The notes under the pieces: generated by a model
What the model was told of the DNA's origin: nothing
Databases searched by the model: none
Seen by the model: only the letters and a program-made list of their open reading frames with translations
Translations under genes and position numbers: made by a program
Shown: piece after piece, positions 1-7,281 of the stretch
Numbering within the stretch: the stretch's first letter is position 1
Layout: every line of letters begins with the position of its first letter
From: an uncultured bacterium
GTDB lineage: Bacteria; Bacillota; Clostridia; Oscillospirales; Acutalibacteraceae
DNA length: 22,770 bases
Reading direction: 5' to 3'
Assembly (NCBI GenBank): GCA_905215105.1
Contig: CAJMOI010000016.1
Location: forward strand, 1 to 22,770

Positions 1-1129
1 GCACCTCGTCTGTTTCTTCCAGCCGCTTCATATAGAAGAAATAGTCCTCATTCATCCCCAGAGAAGGCATATTTTTGTTTTCCGTCTTGATTTCCCGAAT
101 AAAATTCAGGTCTTTATCATAGAAACGGACACCTCGTTCGTCATCTTCCAGTAGCCCACTCACAAATGATACGGTATTATCTCCTGCTGCCAGATCATTT
201 CTGCCAAACGTCCATCCGTACGCCTGAGAAATTTCGGTTTTTCCAATAGGCGTACCGTCCAACTCTGCCAGGACGGCCATGTTTTTTGCCTGAATCTCCA
301 AAATTTTTTCCAATTCCATGTCGTCGTTGATTTCTTCCGGCTCTTCAAAATACAGCAGGTTTCCATCCACAACACAGGGATATCCGCTGATCCCGGAAAT
401 TTCCGACAGGCTATTATCTGCCAGATGATACAGCATGATCCGGCTTGTTTCTGCTGCGGTGATATCAAAATAAGCCCGGTTCCCATAGGCAAATATGGCG
501 TTGATCTGGCCCCATTCTCCCTTCTTCTCATAGACGATTTCCGGTTTGCCGTCCCATTGGTCCAGCCGGTACCGCTCTATCCGATAGCTCAGGTCTTTTA
601 ATTCCTCTTCTGCATATTCTTCTGATGCCATATAATAATCTGAAAATGTAAGATACAGATAGCCTCGATGTACCATACTGGTACCGATAGACTCTTTTGA
701 TTCTATCAGCTTCTTTCGGGTGGAGCCGCTGGCGTCCATTTCATATACTGTATTTACAGATAAAACATATAGTTTTCCCTTATAATAGGATATTTGCTGG
801 ACTGCCCCAAAATACGCGTTGCAGTTGGAAGCGCCGCCTACCAGAAACTCCCTGTCGTCATGGGTGCAGTCAGGCTTGTTGCACAGAGGGGTACATTCTC
901 CGGTTTCCTTGTCTCTGGTATATACATATTCGTCCACGGAAGCATAATAGCTTGTCTCCGATTCCGCAATGGGCTTTCCAAACAATCCGCTGAGATAAAA
1001 ATAATACTGGTTGTCATCCTCAAAAATAAACTTATCCCCCAAGTCCTGCTCCGGGCCGGGGCTCTGGCAGCCTGTCAGCAGTGCCAGCAATAGGGAAAGA
1101 ACGATGCCTATGGAAAACAACTTCTTCAT
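1..1129 (-). CDS. Lipoprotein, DUF5050/beta-propeller-like, 3' end beyond window
   Basis: An uninterrupted frame starts at ATG 1129-1127 and runs 376 codons off the left edge without a stop, so the C-terminus is missing. The start is preceded by AAAGGAGG 7 bases away. The protein begins MKKLFSIG with a hydrophobic stretch and an L-T-G-C lipobox at residues 18-21, so it should be exported and lipidated at Cys21. Residues 82-91 read LCNKPDCTHD, with another Cys at 103 (NCNAYF). Several later segments have the form xxGxLYxx (YYKGKLYVL, HRGYLYLTF, DGNLLYFEE), as in repeated beta-propeller blades of DUF5050-like proteins. The C-x4-C-x-H motif is one I associate with clostridial cell-surface lipoproteins of unknown function. 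No substrate or partner can be named. Base composition is visibly more AT-rich than the genes to its right, which may indicate transfer or relaxed selection. Confidence 0.85.
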   Translation of the reverse strand, partial: MKKLFSIGIVLSLLLALLTGCQSPGPEQDLGDKFIFEDDNQYYFYLSGLFGKPIAESETSYYASVDEYVYTRDKETGECTPLCNKPDCTHDDREFLVGGASNCNAYFGAVQQISYYKGKLYVLSVNTVYEMDASGSTRKKLIESKESIGTSMVHRGYLYLTFSDYYMASEEYAEEELKDLSYRIERYRLDQWDGKPEIVYEKKGEWGQINAIFAYGNRAYFDITAAETSRIMLYHLADNSLSEISGISGYPCVVDGNLLYFEEPEEINDDMELEKILEIQAKNMAVLAELDGTPIGKTEISQAYGWTFGRNDLAAGDNTVSFVSGLLEDDERGVRFYDKDLNFIREIKTENKNMPSLGMNEDYFFYMKRLEETDEV

Positions 1130-1244
1130 GATTGCGCCTCCTTTTTCTTCTCCGTTGGTCACAACAAATGGTTACCCTGGGGTTGCTGATGGATCATTTC
1201 AGGCAGTGGGATATGCACAAAACGAAAACAAATTTTTATAAATA

Positions 1245-1259
1245 TGATTATAATTATCA
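1245..1259. promoter_or_regulatory. Possible Fur-type operator in lipoprotein leader
   Basis: The minus strand reads TGATAATTATAATCA, differing at one base from the 7-1-7 Fur consensus TGATAATNATTATCA. It lies about +18 to +32 relative to the predicted start site, where a bound repressor would block transcription. The surrounding stretch is very AT-rich, so a chance match is a real possibility. Confidence 0.35.
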
Positions 1260-1283
1260 ACTTTTATTCATCTATTTATATTT

Positions 1284-1312
1284 ATTATATATTTTTAGTG
1301 TTGCTATGTCAA
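1284..1312 (-). promoter_or_regulatory. Consensus sigma-A promoter of the lipoprotein gene
   Basis: On the minus strand TTGACA (1312-1307) and TATAAT (1289-1284) are separated by exactly 17 bases, a perfect consensus pair. The predicted start site is near 1277, giving a leader of about 148 bases before the ATG at 1129. The remainder of the 1130-1436 gap is AT-rich leader, a Fur-like palindrome and the terminator of the ABC transporter gene. Confidence 0.85.
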
Positions 1313-1396
1313 TCGCACCTTGCACAACCATATTAAAAGTTTTTAGAATATCTTACAAACCCATCGGATATTCGCCCTTTATTTTCAATTAACGAA

Positions 1397-1431
1397 AAAA
1401 CGGCCTGTGTCTTTTTGACACAAGCCGTTTT
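1397..1431 (-). terminator. Rho-independent terminator of the ABC transporter gene
   Basis: The stem arms AAAACGGC/GCCGTTTT and TGTGTC/GACACA are separated by one mismatch and close a 5-base loop. Read on the minus strand the hairpin ends in TTTTTT. It begins a few bases after the ABC transporter stop codon at 1437-1439. Confidence 0.9.
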
Positions 1432-1436
1432 GAACC

Positions 1437-3206
1437 TTATTCCGCCAGCGTTTCCAGTCCTGTGGAAAGCTGGTACAGATGGGCGTAAATCCCGCCCTTT
1501 TCCATCAATTGCTGATGATTGCCCCGCTCCTCAATGCCCTTTTCCGTCAGCACCAGAATGGTGTCCGCCCGGCGGATGGTGGAAAGCCGGTGGGCAATGG
1601 TGAAGGTGGTGCGGCCTTTGGCCAGCTTTTCCAGAGACTGCTGCACCAGCTTTTCGCTCTCGTTGTCCAGGGCCGAGGTGGCTTCATCCAGAATCAGGAT
1701 GGGCGGGTTTTTCAAAAACGCCCGGGCAATACTGATTCGCTGTTTCTGGCCGCCGGAGAGCTTCACGCCCCGTTCGCCCACATAGGTGTCATAGCCGTCG
1801 TGAAGGCTCATGATAAATTCGTGAGCACCGGCTTTTTGTGCCGCGTCCATCACTTCTTCCCGGGAAGCGCCGGGTTTGCCGTACTGGATGTTTTCAAATA
1901 CCGTACCGGAGAACAGATAGACCTCCTGCTGCACCACGCCGATCATGGAGCGCAGGGAGTGGAGCGTCAGCCCCCGGATGTCCTTTCCGTCCAGCAGCAC
2001 CGCGCCCTCGGTCACATCGTAAAAACGGGGAATCAGGCTGCACATGGTGGTTTTTCCGCCGCCGGACGGGCCCACCAGCGCCACGTTTTCTCCGGGCTTC
2101 ACATGGAGATTGATGTGGGCCAGCACTTCGGTGCCGTCGTCCGCATAGGAAAAACTCACGTTTTCAAAGCGGATATCCCCGTCCACATGGGTCAGCGGCT
2201 GGGCATTCGGTTCGTCCTGAATCTCAACGGGCGCGTCCATGACTTCAATAAACCGCTCGATGCCCGTCATGCCCCGCTGGAACTGCTCGGTGAATTCCAC
2301 AATGCGGCGGATGGAGGTGAGCAGGGTAGAGACATAGAGCAGATAGGCCATGAGCTGCGCCGGGTCCAGCTGGCGGTTGACCATGAACAGAGCGCCGGCC
2401 ACCACCACCACAATGTACATCAGGCCATCAAACATCCGGGTAGAGGTGCTGAAGCCCGCCATATACCGATACATGGCCTTTTTGATGGTGAGAAAGTGCT
2501 GGTTGCCTTCACCAAACTTTTCCCGCTCGATGTCCTCGTTGGCAAAGGACTTAACCACCCGCACGCCCAGCAGGCTGTCCTCTACCTGTGCGTTCAATTC
2601 ACCGATCTGCACCCGGGAGCGCTTGAATTCTGCCCGCATTTTCCGGTTGAAATACAGGGAACAGGCCACCATCAGGGGCAGGATTGCAAAAATAATCAGC
2701 GTCAGCCAGAGATTCATGGGCACGAGGATGCAGAAGGATACCAGAATCTTGACCCCTGCAATGAAAAATTCTTCCGGGCAGTGGTGGGCGAACTCTGTCA
2801 CATCGAAGAGGTCGCTGGTAATCCGCGCCATAATCTGTCCGATTTTGGTGTTGTCATAGTAGGAGAAGGACAGCTTTTGCAGATGGTCGAACAAATCCCG
2901 GCGCATATCGGTTTCGATTCTGGCGCCCATAATATGGCCGATGGATGCCATATAATAGTTGGCCGCGCCGTCAATGACCCGCAGCACCAGATAAAACAGG
3001 CCCAGCTGCAAAATAATCTGCACGGTCAGGGCTTCCAGATTGTTCATGCCCATATCGGTGATGTACTGGACAATCAGCGGCAGCACCAGCTCACAGACGG
3101 TCGTGAGGGCCGCGCAGAACAAATCCAGCACCAGCACCCATTTGTATTTTTTGAAATAGGGAATAAACCGCCGGATCAGCCCCATATTCTTTTTGTTTCC
3201 GCTCAT
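1437..3206 (-). CDS. ABC exporter half-transporter (MsbA/BmrA-like, permease fused to ATPase)
   Basis: This 589-residue protein has the layout of a type I ABC exporter: an N-terminal transmembrane domain (about residues 20-310) followed by an ATPase domain (about 345-589). Visible ATPase motifs are Walker A GPSGGGKT at 379-386, signature LSGGQ at 483-487, Walker B ILILDE at 503-508 and the switch histidine H539 in TIAHR. All key residues are intact. Such proteins dimerise in the membrane and export lipids, drugs or peptides. The substrate cannot be read from the sequence. The ATG at 3206 has AAAGGAG upstream. Many clostridial homologues occur as two adjacent heterodimer genes, but no second half-transporter is present here, so it probably works as a homodimer or has a partner elsewhere. 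It is transcribed alone, between its own promoter and a strong terminator. Confidence 0.93.
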   Translation of the reverse strand: MSGNKKNMGLIRRFIPYFKKYKWVLVLDLFCAALTTVCELVLPLIVQYITDMGMNNLEALTVQIILQLGLFYLVLRVIDGAANYYMASIGHIMGARIETDMRRDLFDHLQKLSFSYYDNTKIGQIMARITSDLFDVTEFAHHCPEEFFIAGVKILVSFCILVPMNLWLTLIIFAILPLMVACSLYFNRKMRAEFKRSRVQIGELNAQVEDSLLGVRVVKSFANEDIEREKFGEGNQHFLTIKKAMYRYMAGFSTSTRMFDGLMYIVVVVAGALFMVNRQLDPAQLMAYLLYVSTLLTSIRRIVEFTEQFQRGMTGIERFIEVMDAPVEIQDEPNAQPLTHVDGDIRFENVSFSYADDGTEVLAHINLHVKPGENVALVGPSGGGKTTMCSLIPRFYDVTEGAVLLDGKDIRGLTLHSLRSMIGVVQQEVYLFSGTVFENIQYGKPGASREEVMDAAQKAGAHEFIMSLHDGYDTYVGERGVKLSGGQKQRISIARAFLKNPPILILDEATSALDNESEKLVQQSLEKLAKGRTTFTIAHRLSTIRRADTILVLTEKGIEERGNHQQLMEKGGIYAHLYQLSTGLETLAE

Positions 3207-3277
3207 GATGATCGCTCCTTTACCCCGTAAAATACACAGAAAAGCCAGCAGACCGCAGCCTGCTGGAAACTGCTTTT

Positions 3278-3306
3278 ATTATGACATATTCCCGCCGTTT
3301 GTGCAA
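3278..3306 (-). promoter_or_regulatory. Likely promoter of the ABC exporter gene
   Basis: On the minus strand TTGCAC (3306-3301) and CATAAT (3283-3278) are 17 bases apart. The -10 box matches consensus at five of six positions and the -35 box is weak. The predicted leader carries a CCAGCAG/CTGCTGG inverted repeat (3245-3251 and 3260-3266), which could form a hairpin or an operator for a local regulator. Confidence 0.5.
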
Positions 3307-3330
3307 GAAAAAAGAACTATGGTTTCCCGG

Positions 3331-3360
3331 TTGATTTCTCCGCCGCCGGGGCGCTATAAT
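3331..3360 (+). promoter_or_regulatory. Promoter of the nhaC-rsmE-mtnN cluster
   Basis: TTGATT (3331-3336) and TATAAT (3355-3360) are separated by 18 bases. The predicted start site near 3367 excludes the in-frame GTG at 3365 and supports the ATG at 3398 as the first codon of the antiporter gene. Confidence 0.7.
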
Positions 3361-3397
3361 AGAGGTGCTTATTGTGATCAGGAAAGGGGCGTGTGTA

Positions 3398-4789
3398 ATG
3401 CCTTCTGTGAAAAAATCTCCGTTTTGGGTGGCTGCGGCTGTCTTTGTCTTTCTCATCGCCTGCGTCATCTTTATGACCGCCGTATTGAAAACCACTCCCC
3501 ATGTGCCCCTGCTTTTCAGCACCGTGCTTGCCGGAATCGTTGGGAAATGTCTGGGCTTTTCCTGGAAAGAGATGCAGGAGGGCATCATGGAAACCATCCG
3601 GGCGGCGCTGCCTGCCATTCTGATTATTATGGTCATCGGCGCTCTCATCGGTGCCTGGATTATTGGCGGCATTATCCCCACCATGATTGAATACGGCCTG
3701 ACCCTGATCTCCCCTTCCTTTTTCCTGGTAACTACCCTGCTGCTGTGCTCGGTGGTATCTCTGGCAGTGGGAAGCTCCCTTTCCACCATCGGCACGGTGG
3801 GCGTGGCCCTGTTCGGCATCGGTTCCGCTATGGGCGTGCCTGCTCCTATGACTGTGGGCGCCATTGTCTCCGGCGCCTATTTCGGGGATAAAATGTCCCC
3901 TCTGTCCGACACCACCAATCTGGCCCCCTCGGTTTCCGGCGCGGACATTTTCGACCATATCCGCTGCATGATGGGAACCACCGTCCCCACCTATCTGGTG
4001 TGCGTGGTGATTTATGGCATTATGGGATTTCTGCTCCCCGGCACCTCCGGGACAGAAGCCTCGGTTTCGGAGATTTCCGGCGCACTTCAGTCGGCTTTTA
4101 CCATCCACCCCCTGCTGCTGATTCCGCCGGTGCTGGTGATTCTGATGGTAGTCTTTCGGGTGCCCGCTCTGCCGGGACTGCTGGCGGCTGCGGCGCTGGG
4201 GCTTCTCTGCGGCGGGCTGGTACAGGGCCATGATGTCTCTTCCCTGCTGGGGGTCATTATGGACGGCTACACCGGTTCCACCGGCGTGGCGGCTGTGGAT
4301 ACCCTGTTGAACCGGGGCGGCATTCTGGGCATGATGAAGACCATCGCCCTGATGCTCATTGCCCTGAGCTTTGCGGGAATCTTCGAGCGCACCGGCATGG
4401 CCCATGCACTGGCGGAAAAAGTCCTTTCCCGGGTACACACGGAAAAAAGCCTGATGATTGCCACAGTCCTCACCGCCTGGGCCATCTTGCTTGGTACCGG
4501 CCAGCAATATGTGGCCATTATCATGACCGGCCGGCTGTTCCGCCCCGAATATGAGGCCAGGGACTTGCAGCCCTGCTATCTCAGCCGTTCTCTGGAGGAC
4601 TCCGGCACGGTGTTCGGCGGCATTGTCCCCTACAGCACCGGCGCCGGATTTACGGAAAGCACGCTGGGGGTTTCCGCCTGGCAATACGGGCCCTTTACCT
4701 TCTTTGGATGGATCAACCCCCTCATTGCCATTGCCATTGCCGCCTGGAAAGGGCCGAAGAAAAATGGAGAGCGCAAGGTGCGTTCCTGA
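3398..4789 (+). CDS. nhaC: NhaC-family Na+/H+ antiporter
   Basis: This 463-residue integral membrane protein has about eleven hydrophobic segments. The stretch GAYFGDKMSPLSDTTNLAP at about residues 159-177 is the hallmark of the NhaC family, which exchanges sodium for protons across the cytoplasmic membrane. A few members exchange other pairs, such as malate/lactate, so the substrate is the less certain part. I chose the ATG at 3398 because AGGAAAGGGG stands in front of it and the promoter -10 box lies just upstream. An in-frame GTG at 3365 would add 11 residues but falls upstream of the predicted transcript start. It is first in a cluster with rsmE 31 bases downstream, with no terminator between. 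Confidence 0.9.
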   Translation: MPSVKKSPFWVAAAVFVFLIACVIFMTAVLKTTPHVPLLFSTVLAGIVGKCLGFSWKEMQEGIMETIRAALPAILIIMVIGALIGAWIIGGIIPTMIEYGLTLISPSFFLVTTLLLCSVVSLAVGSSLSTIGTVGVALFGIGSAMGVPAPMTVGAIVSGAYFGDKMSPLSDTTNLAPSVSGADIFDHIRCMMGTTVPTYLVCVVIYGIMGFLLPGTSGTEASVSEISGALQSAFTIHPLLLIPPVLVILMVVFRVPALPGLLAAAALGLLCGGLVQGHDVSSLLGVIMDGYTGSTGVAAVDTLLNRGGILGMMKTIALMLIALSFAGIFERTGMAHALAEKVLSRVHTEKSLMIATVLTAWAILLGTGQQYVAIIMTGRLFRPEYEARDLQPCYLSRSLEDSGTVFGGIVPYSTGAGFTESTLGVSAWQYGPFTFFGWINPLIAIAIAAWKGPKKNGERKVRS

Positions 4790-4820
4790 AACATAAAACA
4801 AAAGCAAAGGAGGGCGCTCC

Positions 4821-5546
4821 ATGCCCCGATTTTTTGTCCCCCCGTTTTCCGGGGAAGAAACCGCTGTCACCGGAGAGGATGGCCGTCATATTGCCCGCTC
4901 CCTGCGGATGAAGGTGGGGGAACCCCTCACCCTCTGTGACGGGCAGGGAACCGACTATCAATGCGAAATCACCGGCTTTTCGGGAGAGGAAGTCCGGGTG
5001 CGGGTGCTGGAACGCTCTCCCTCTCAAAGCGAACCTTCCATCCGGGTCACGGTGTATCAGGGAATCCCCAAGGGGGATAAAATGGATGCCATCGTGCAAA
5101 AGGCGGTGGAGCTGGGGGCTTCGGAAATTGTGCCGGTGGCCATGCGGCGGTGTGTTTCCCGGCCGGATGAAAAATCCGCCGTCAAAAAAAACGCCCGCTG
5201 GCAGAAAATCGCCGATGAAGCCGCCAAACAGAGCGGCCGGGGCATTCTGCCTGTGGTACAGCCGTCTATGGAATTTGGAAAAGCCCTTCGCCGCGCCGCG
5301 GAAAACGGCCCGGTGCTGCTGTTCTATGAAGGCGGCGGCCAGCCTCTTTCGACGGCGGTATCGCCGGACTGGAAAACTGTCTCCTTCTTTATCGGGCCGG
5401 AGGGCGGAGTGGATGAAACCGAGGTACAAGCCCTGACAGAAAGCGGAGCCATCACTGCCACATTAGGCCCCCGAATTCTCCGGACGGAAACCGCTCCCCT
5501 GGCGGCACTTTCCGCCATTATGCTGCTTACCGGGAATCTGGAATGA
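4821..5546 (+). CDS. rsmE: 16S rRNA (uracil-1498-N3)-methyltransferase
   Basis: This 241-residue SPOUT-class enzyme methylates N3 of U1498 in 16S rRNA using S-adenosylmethionine. An N-terminal PUA-like RNA-binding part (residues 1-70) is followed by the knotted catalytic domain. Diagnostic stretches are GIPKGDKMD near 81-89, IGPEGGVDETEV at 191-202 and LGPRILRTETAP at 215-226. Length is normal for RsmE. The ATG has AGGAGG (4808-4813) seven bases upstream. In many Firmicutes rsmE follows prmA, but here it follows an antiporter. The next gene, mtnN, removes a by-product of S-adenosylmethionine use, so the pairing has a plausible metabolic logic. Confidence 0.95.
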   Translation: MPRFFVPPFSGEETAVTGEDGRHIARSLRMKVGEPLTLCDGQGTDYQCEITGFSGEEVRVRVLERSPSQSEPSIRVTVYQGIPKGDKMDAIVQKAVELGASEIVPVAMRRCVSRPDEKSAVKKNARWQKIADEAAKQSGRGILPVVQPSMEFGKALRRAAENGPVLLFYEGGGQPLSTAVSPDWKTVSFFIGPEGGVDETEVQALTESGAITATLGPRILRTETAPLAALSAIMLLTGNLE

Positions 5547-5590
5547 TTCCCCCCATTTTTCAAAACAGGAATGAAAGGATGTTATCAAAT

Positions 5591-6292
5591 ATGATCGGAA
5601 TTATCGGCGCAATGGAAATCGAAATCGAGGGCCTTCGGGCAAAACTGGAGGACGCCCAGAGCGAAACCATCAGCGGAATCCGTTTTGACTGGGGCACCAT
5701 TAACGGAACCCCCTGCACGCTGGCCGTCTGCGGCCCGGGAAAGGTCAACGCCGCTGTCTGCGCACAGACCATGATTCTGCGGTTCCATCCCCAGCTGGTC
5801 ATCAACTCCGGCGTGGCCGGCGGAATCGGTCCGGACGTCCACATTAAAGATGTGGTCATCGCCACCGCAGTGGTGCAGCACGACATGGACACCTCTCCCC
5901 TTGGAGACCCGGTGGGGCTGATTTCCGGCCTGAATATCATTGAAATTCCCGCGGACAAAACCGCGGCGGAGGTTCTGACCCGGAAAGCCCATGAAGTCTA
6001 TGAAGGCAATGTATTTCACGGCATTATCGCCACCGGCGACCAGTTCATGGCAGACCGGAGCAAAATTGCCGCCATTGCGGAACAGTTCCACGCCATGGCC
6101 TGCGAAATGGAAGGCGGAAGCATCGGTCATGTGTGCTATATGAATCAGGTTCCCTTTGCCGTGCTGCGCACCATCTCCGACAACGGAAACGACGAAGCGG
6201 TGGAGGATTTCCCCCAGTTTGCCCGGGAAGCCGCCGATCGCTCCATCGAGCTGCTGGCTGCTGCACTGCCCGAGCTGGCACAGGCCCTTTGA
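5591..6292 (+). CDS. mtnN: 5'-methylthioadenosine/S-adenosylhomocysteine nucleosidase
   Basis: This 233-residue enzyme hydrolyses methylthioadenosine and S-adenosylhomocysteine to adenine and the thioribose or ribosyl-homocysteine product, supporting methyl recycling. The N-terminus MIGIIGAME aligns with the family start and fixes ATG 5591. Two upstream in-frame ATGs (5543, 5579) would add non-family residues, although 5579 also has a weak ribosome site. Key residues are present: E11 in GAMEIE, the ribose-binding E174 in CEMEGGS, and D197 in RTISDNGND. The family's conserved glycine-rich GVAGGIG is at 75-81. Forty-four bases separate it from rsmE and 18 from the next gene, so co-transcription is likely. 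Confidence 0.95.
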   Translation: MIGIIGAMEIEIEGLRAKLEDAQSETISGIRFDWGTINGTPCTLAVCGPGKVNAAVCAQTMILRFHPQLVINSGVAGGIGPDVHIKDVVIATAVVQHDMDTSPLGDPVGLISGLNIIEIPADKTAAEVLTRKAHEVYEGNVFHGIIATGDQFMADRSKIAAIAEQFHAMACEMEGGSIGHVCYMNQVPFAVLRTISDNGNDEAVEDFPQFAREAADRSIELLAAALPELAQAL

Positions 6293-6310
6293 CACCGGGA
6301 GGACGGCTGC

Positions 6311-6883
6311 ATGAAGATCTATGATATCTCCCGGGAGCTGTTCTCTGCCCCTGTCTATCCGGGCGACCCCTCCCCTTCCTTTGAGCGGCTGCGGCGGATG
6401 GAGCTGGGGGATTCCTTCAATCTCAGCGGTTTTTACACCGGCTGTCACAGCGGCACCCATGTGGATGCGCCGCTGCATTTTCTGGAAGACGGCGCACCCA
6501 TTGACGAAACCGGGCTGGAGCGGTATTTCGGCCCCTGCCGGGTGGTGCGTGCAAAAGGAATCCTCACAGGACAGGATATCGAAGCCCTCCGCCTGCGCAA
6601 AGGAGAACGGGTTCTCTTTTCCGGCGGTGCCTTTGTGTCTCTCAGCGCGGCTTATGTACTGGCAGACGCAGAGGTGGCACTGGTGGGAACCGACCAGCAG
6701 TCCATTGCGCCCATGGGCGACGAAGAAGCGCCTCACCGGGAACTGCTCCGCCACGAAATCGCCCTGCTGGAAGGGCTTTGCCTCGACGGGGTTCCGGAAG
6801 GAAGATATACCCTGTGCGCCTTCCCGCTGAAACTGCGGGGACTGGAGGCCTCTCCTGTCCGGGCGGTTCTGCTGCAAAAATAA
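6311..6883 (+). CDS. Cyclase/kynurenine formamidase-like metal hydrolase
   Basis: This 190-residue protein belongs to the cyclase family (PF04199). The metal-binding motif H-S-G-T-H-V-D-A-P-L-H-F is intact at residues 46-57, with H46, H50, D52 and H56 as probable zinc or manganese ligands. Family members hydrolyse N-formylkynurenine, cyclic amides, isatin and similar amide or lactam bonds. Without tryptophan-catabolism neighbours I would not call it kynurenine formamidase. GGGAGGA lies upstream of the ATG. It is the last gene of the antiporter-rsmE-mtnN cluster. No U-tract terminator follows; the first palindromic repeat unit begins 17 bases after its stop. Confidence 0.85.
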   Translation: MKIYDISRELFSAPVYPGDPSPSFERLRRMELGDSFNLSGFYTGCHSGTHVDAPLHFLEDGAPIDETGLERYFGPCRVVRAKGILTGQDIEALRLRKGERVLFSGGAFVSLSAAYVLADAEVALVGTDQQSIAPMGDEEAPHRELLRHEIALLEGLCLDGVPEGRYTLCAFPLKLRGLEASPVRAVLLQK

Positions 6884-6899
6884 TGGCGGGTTCCATGAA

Positions 6900-7020
6900 G
6901 GGCGCACACGCAGGTGCGCCCCTACGGACAGACCCGGAACCCCGTTGTAGGGGCGGTTATCAACCGCCCGGAAGTTTCCGCCCGGACCATAAACAACGGG
7001 CGCATGATATGCGCCCCTAC
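6900..7020. repeat. Composite palindromic repeat, left copy (three units)
   Basis: Three short palindromes of the form GTAG-GGGCGnn-loop-nnCGCCC lie in a row. Their stems are 6900-6907/6914-6921 (followed by CTAC), 6951-6958/6962-6969 (preceded by GTAG) and 6998-7005/7009-7016 (followed by CTAC). The outer two are oriented opposite to the middle one. Linkers are 21 and 28 bases. A reverse-oriented copy with the same geometry lies after secA at 10111-10231. The 6884-7281 gap holds this element, then the secA promoter and leader. Confidence 0.85.
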
Positions 7021-7116
7021 AATAGAGGAATCGTATTTTTGGGGCGATTTTGACGAAAATAGAGCCTTTCAAGGGCAGTTTGTTCATGAAATCTTCTTCC
7101 CTTTGCCGTGCTTTCG

Positions 7117-7125
7117 TGGTATAAT
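7117..7125 (+). promoter_or_regulatory. secA promoter with extended -10
   Basis: TGGTATAAT is an extended -10 element (TATAAT at 7120-7125). The best -35 at 17-base spacing (7097-7102) matches poorly, as is common when an extended -10 is present. The predicted start near 7132 gives a leader of about 150 bases. Within it GGCCGGA/TCCGGTC (7247-7253, 7257-7263) forms a small hairpin close to the secA start. Confidence 0.65.
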
Positions 7126-7281
7126 GGTTAAGATTTGGCAGGTTTTCCGGCCCTGCAAAAGGGGCTCCTGCTAAGAGTACAGACAACGCCGCGGCTTTTT
7201 CCCCCAAAGGAGCCGCATGGGGTGAACGGGGTTGAACGAAGAATTCGGCCGGATCGTCCGGTCGGGAAAGTGTGGTAAAAG

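Noticed and set aside
1479..3230. A 583-codon open frame on the + strand opposite the ABC exporter gene
   Set aside because: It is the mirror of a GC-rich coding strand, shows no domain or ribosome site, and the minus-strand gene has all ABC motifs.
6900..7020. Repeated palindromes as a CRISPR array
   Set aside because: There are only three units, their orientation alternates, linkers are unequal and each unit is itself a palindrome. No cas genes are present.
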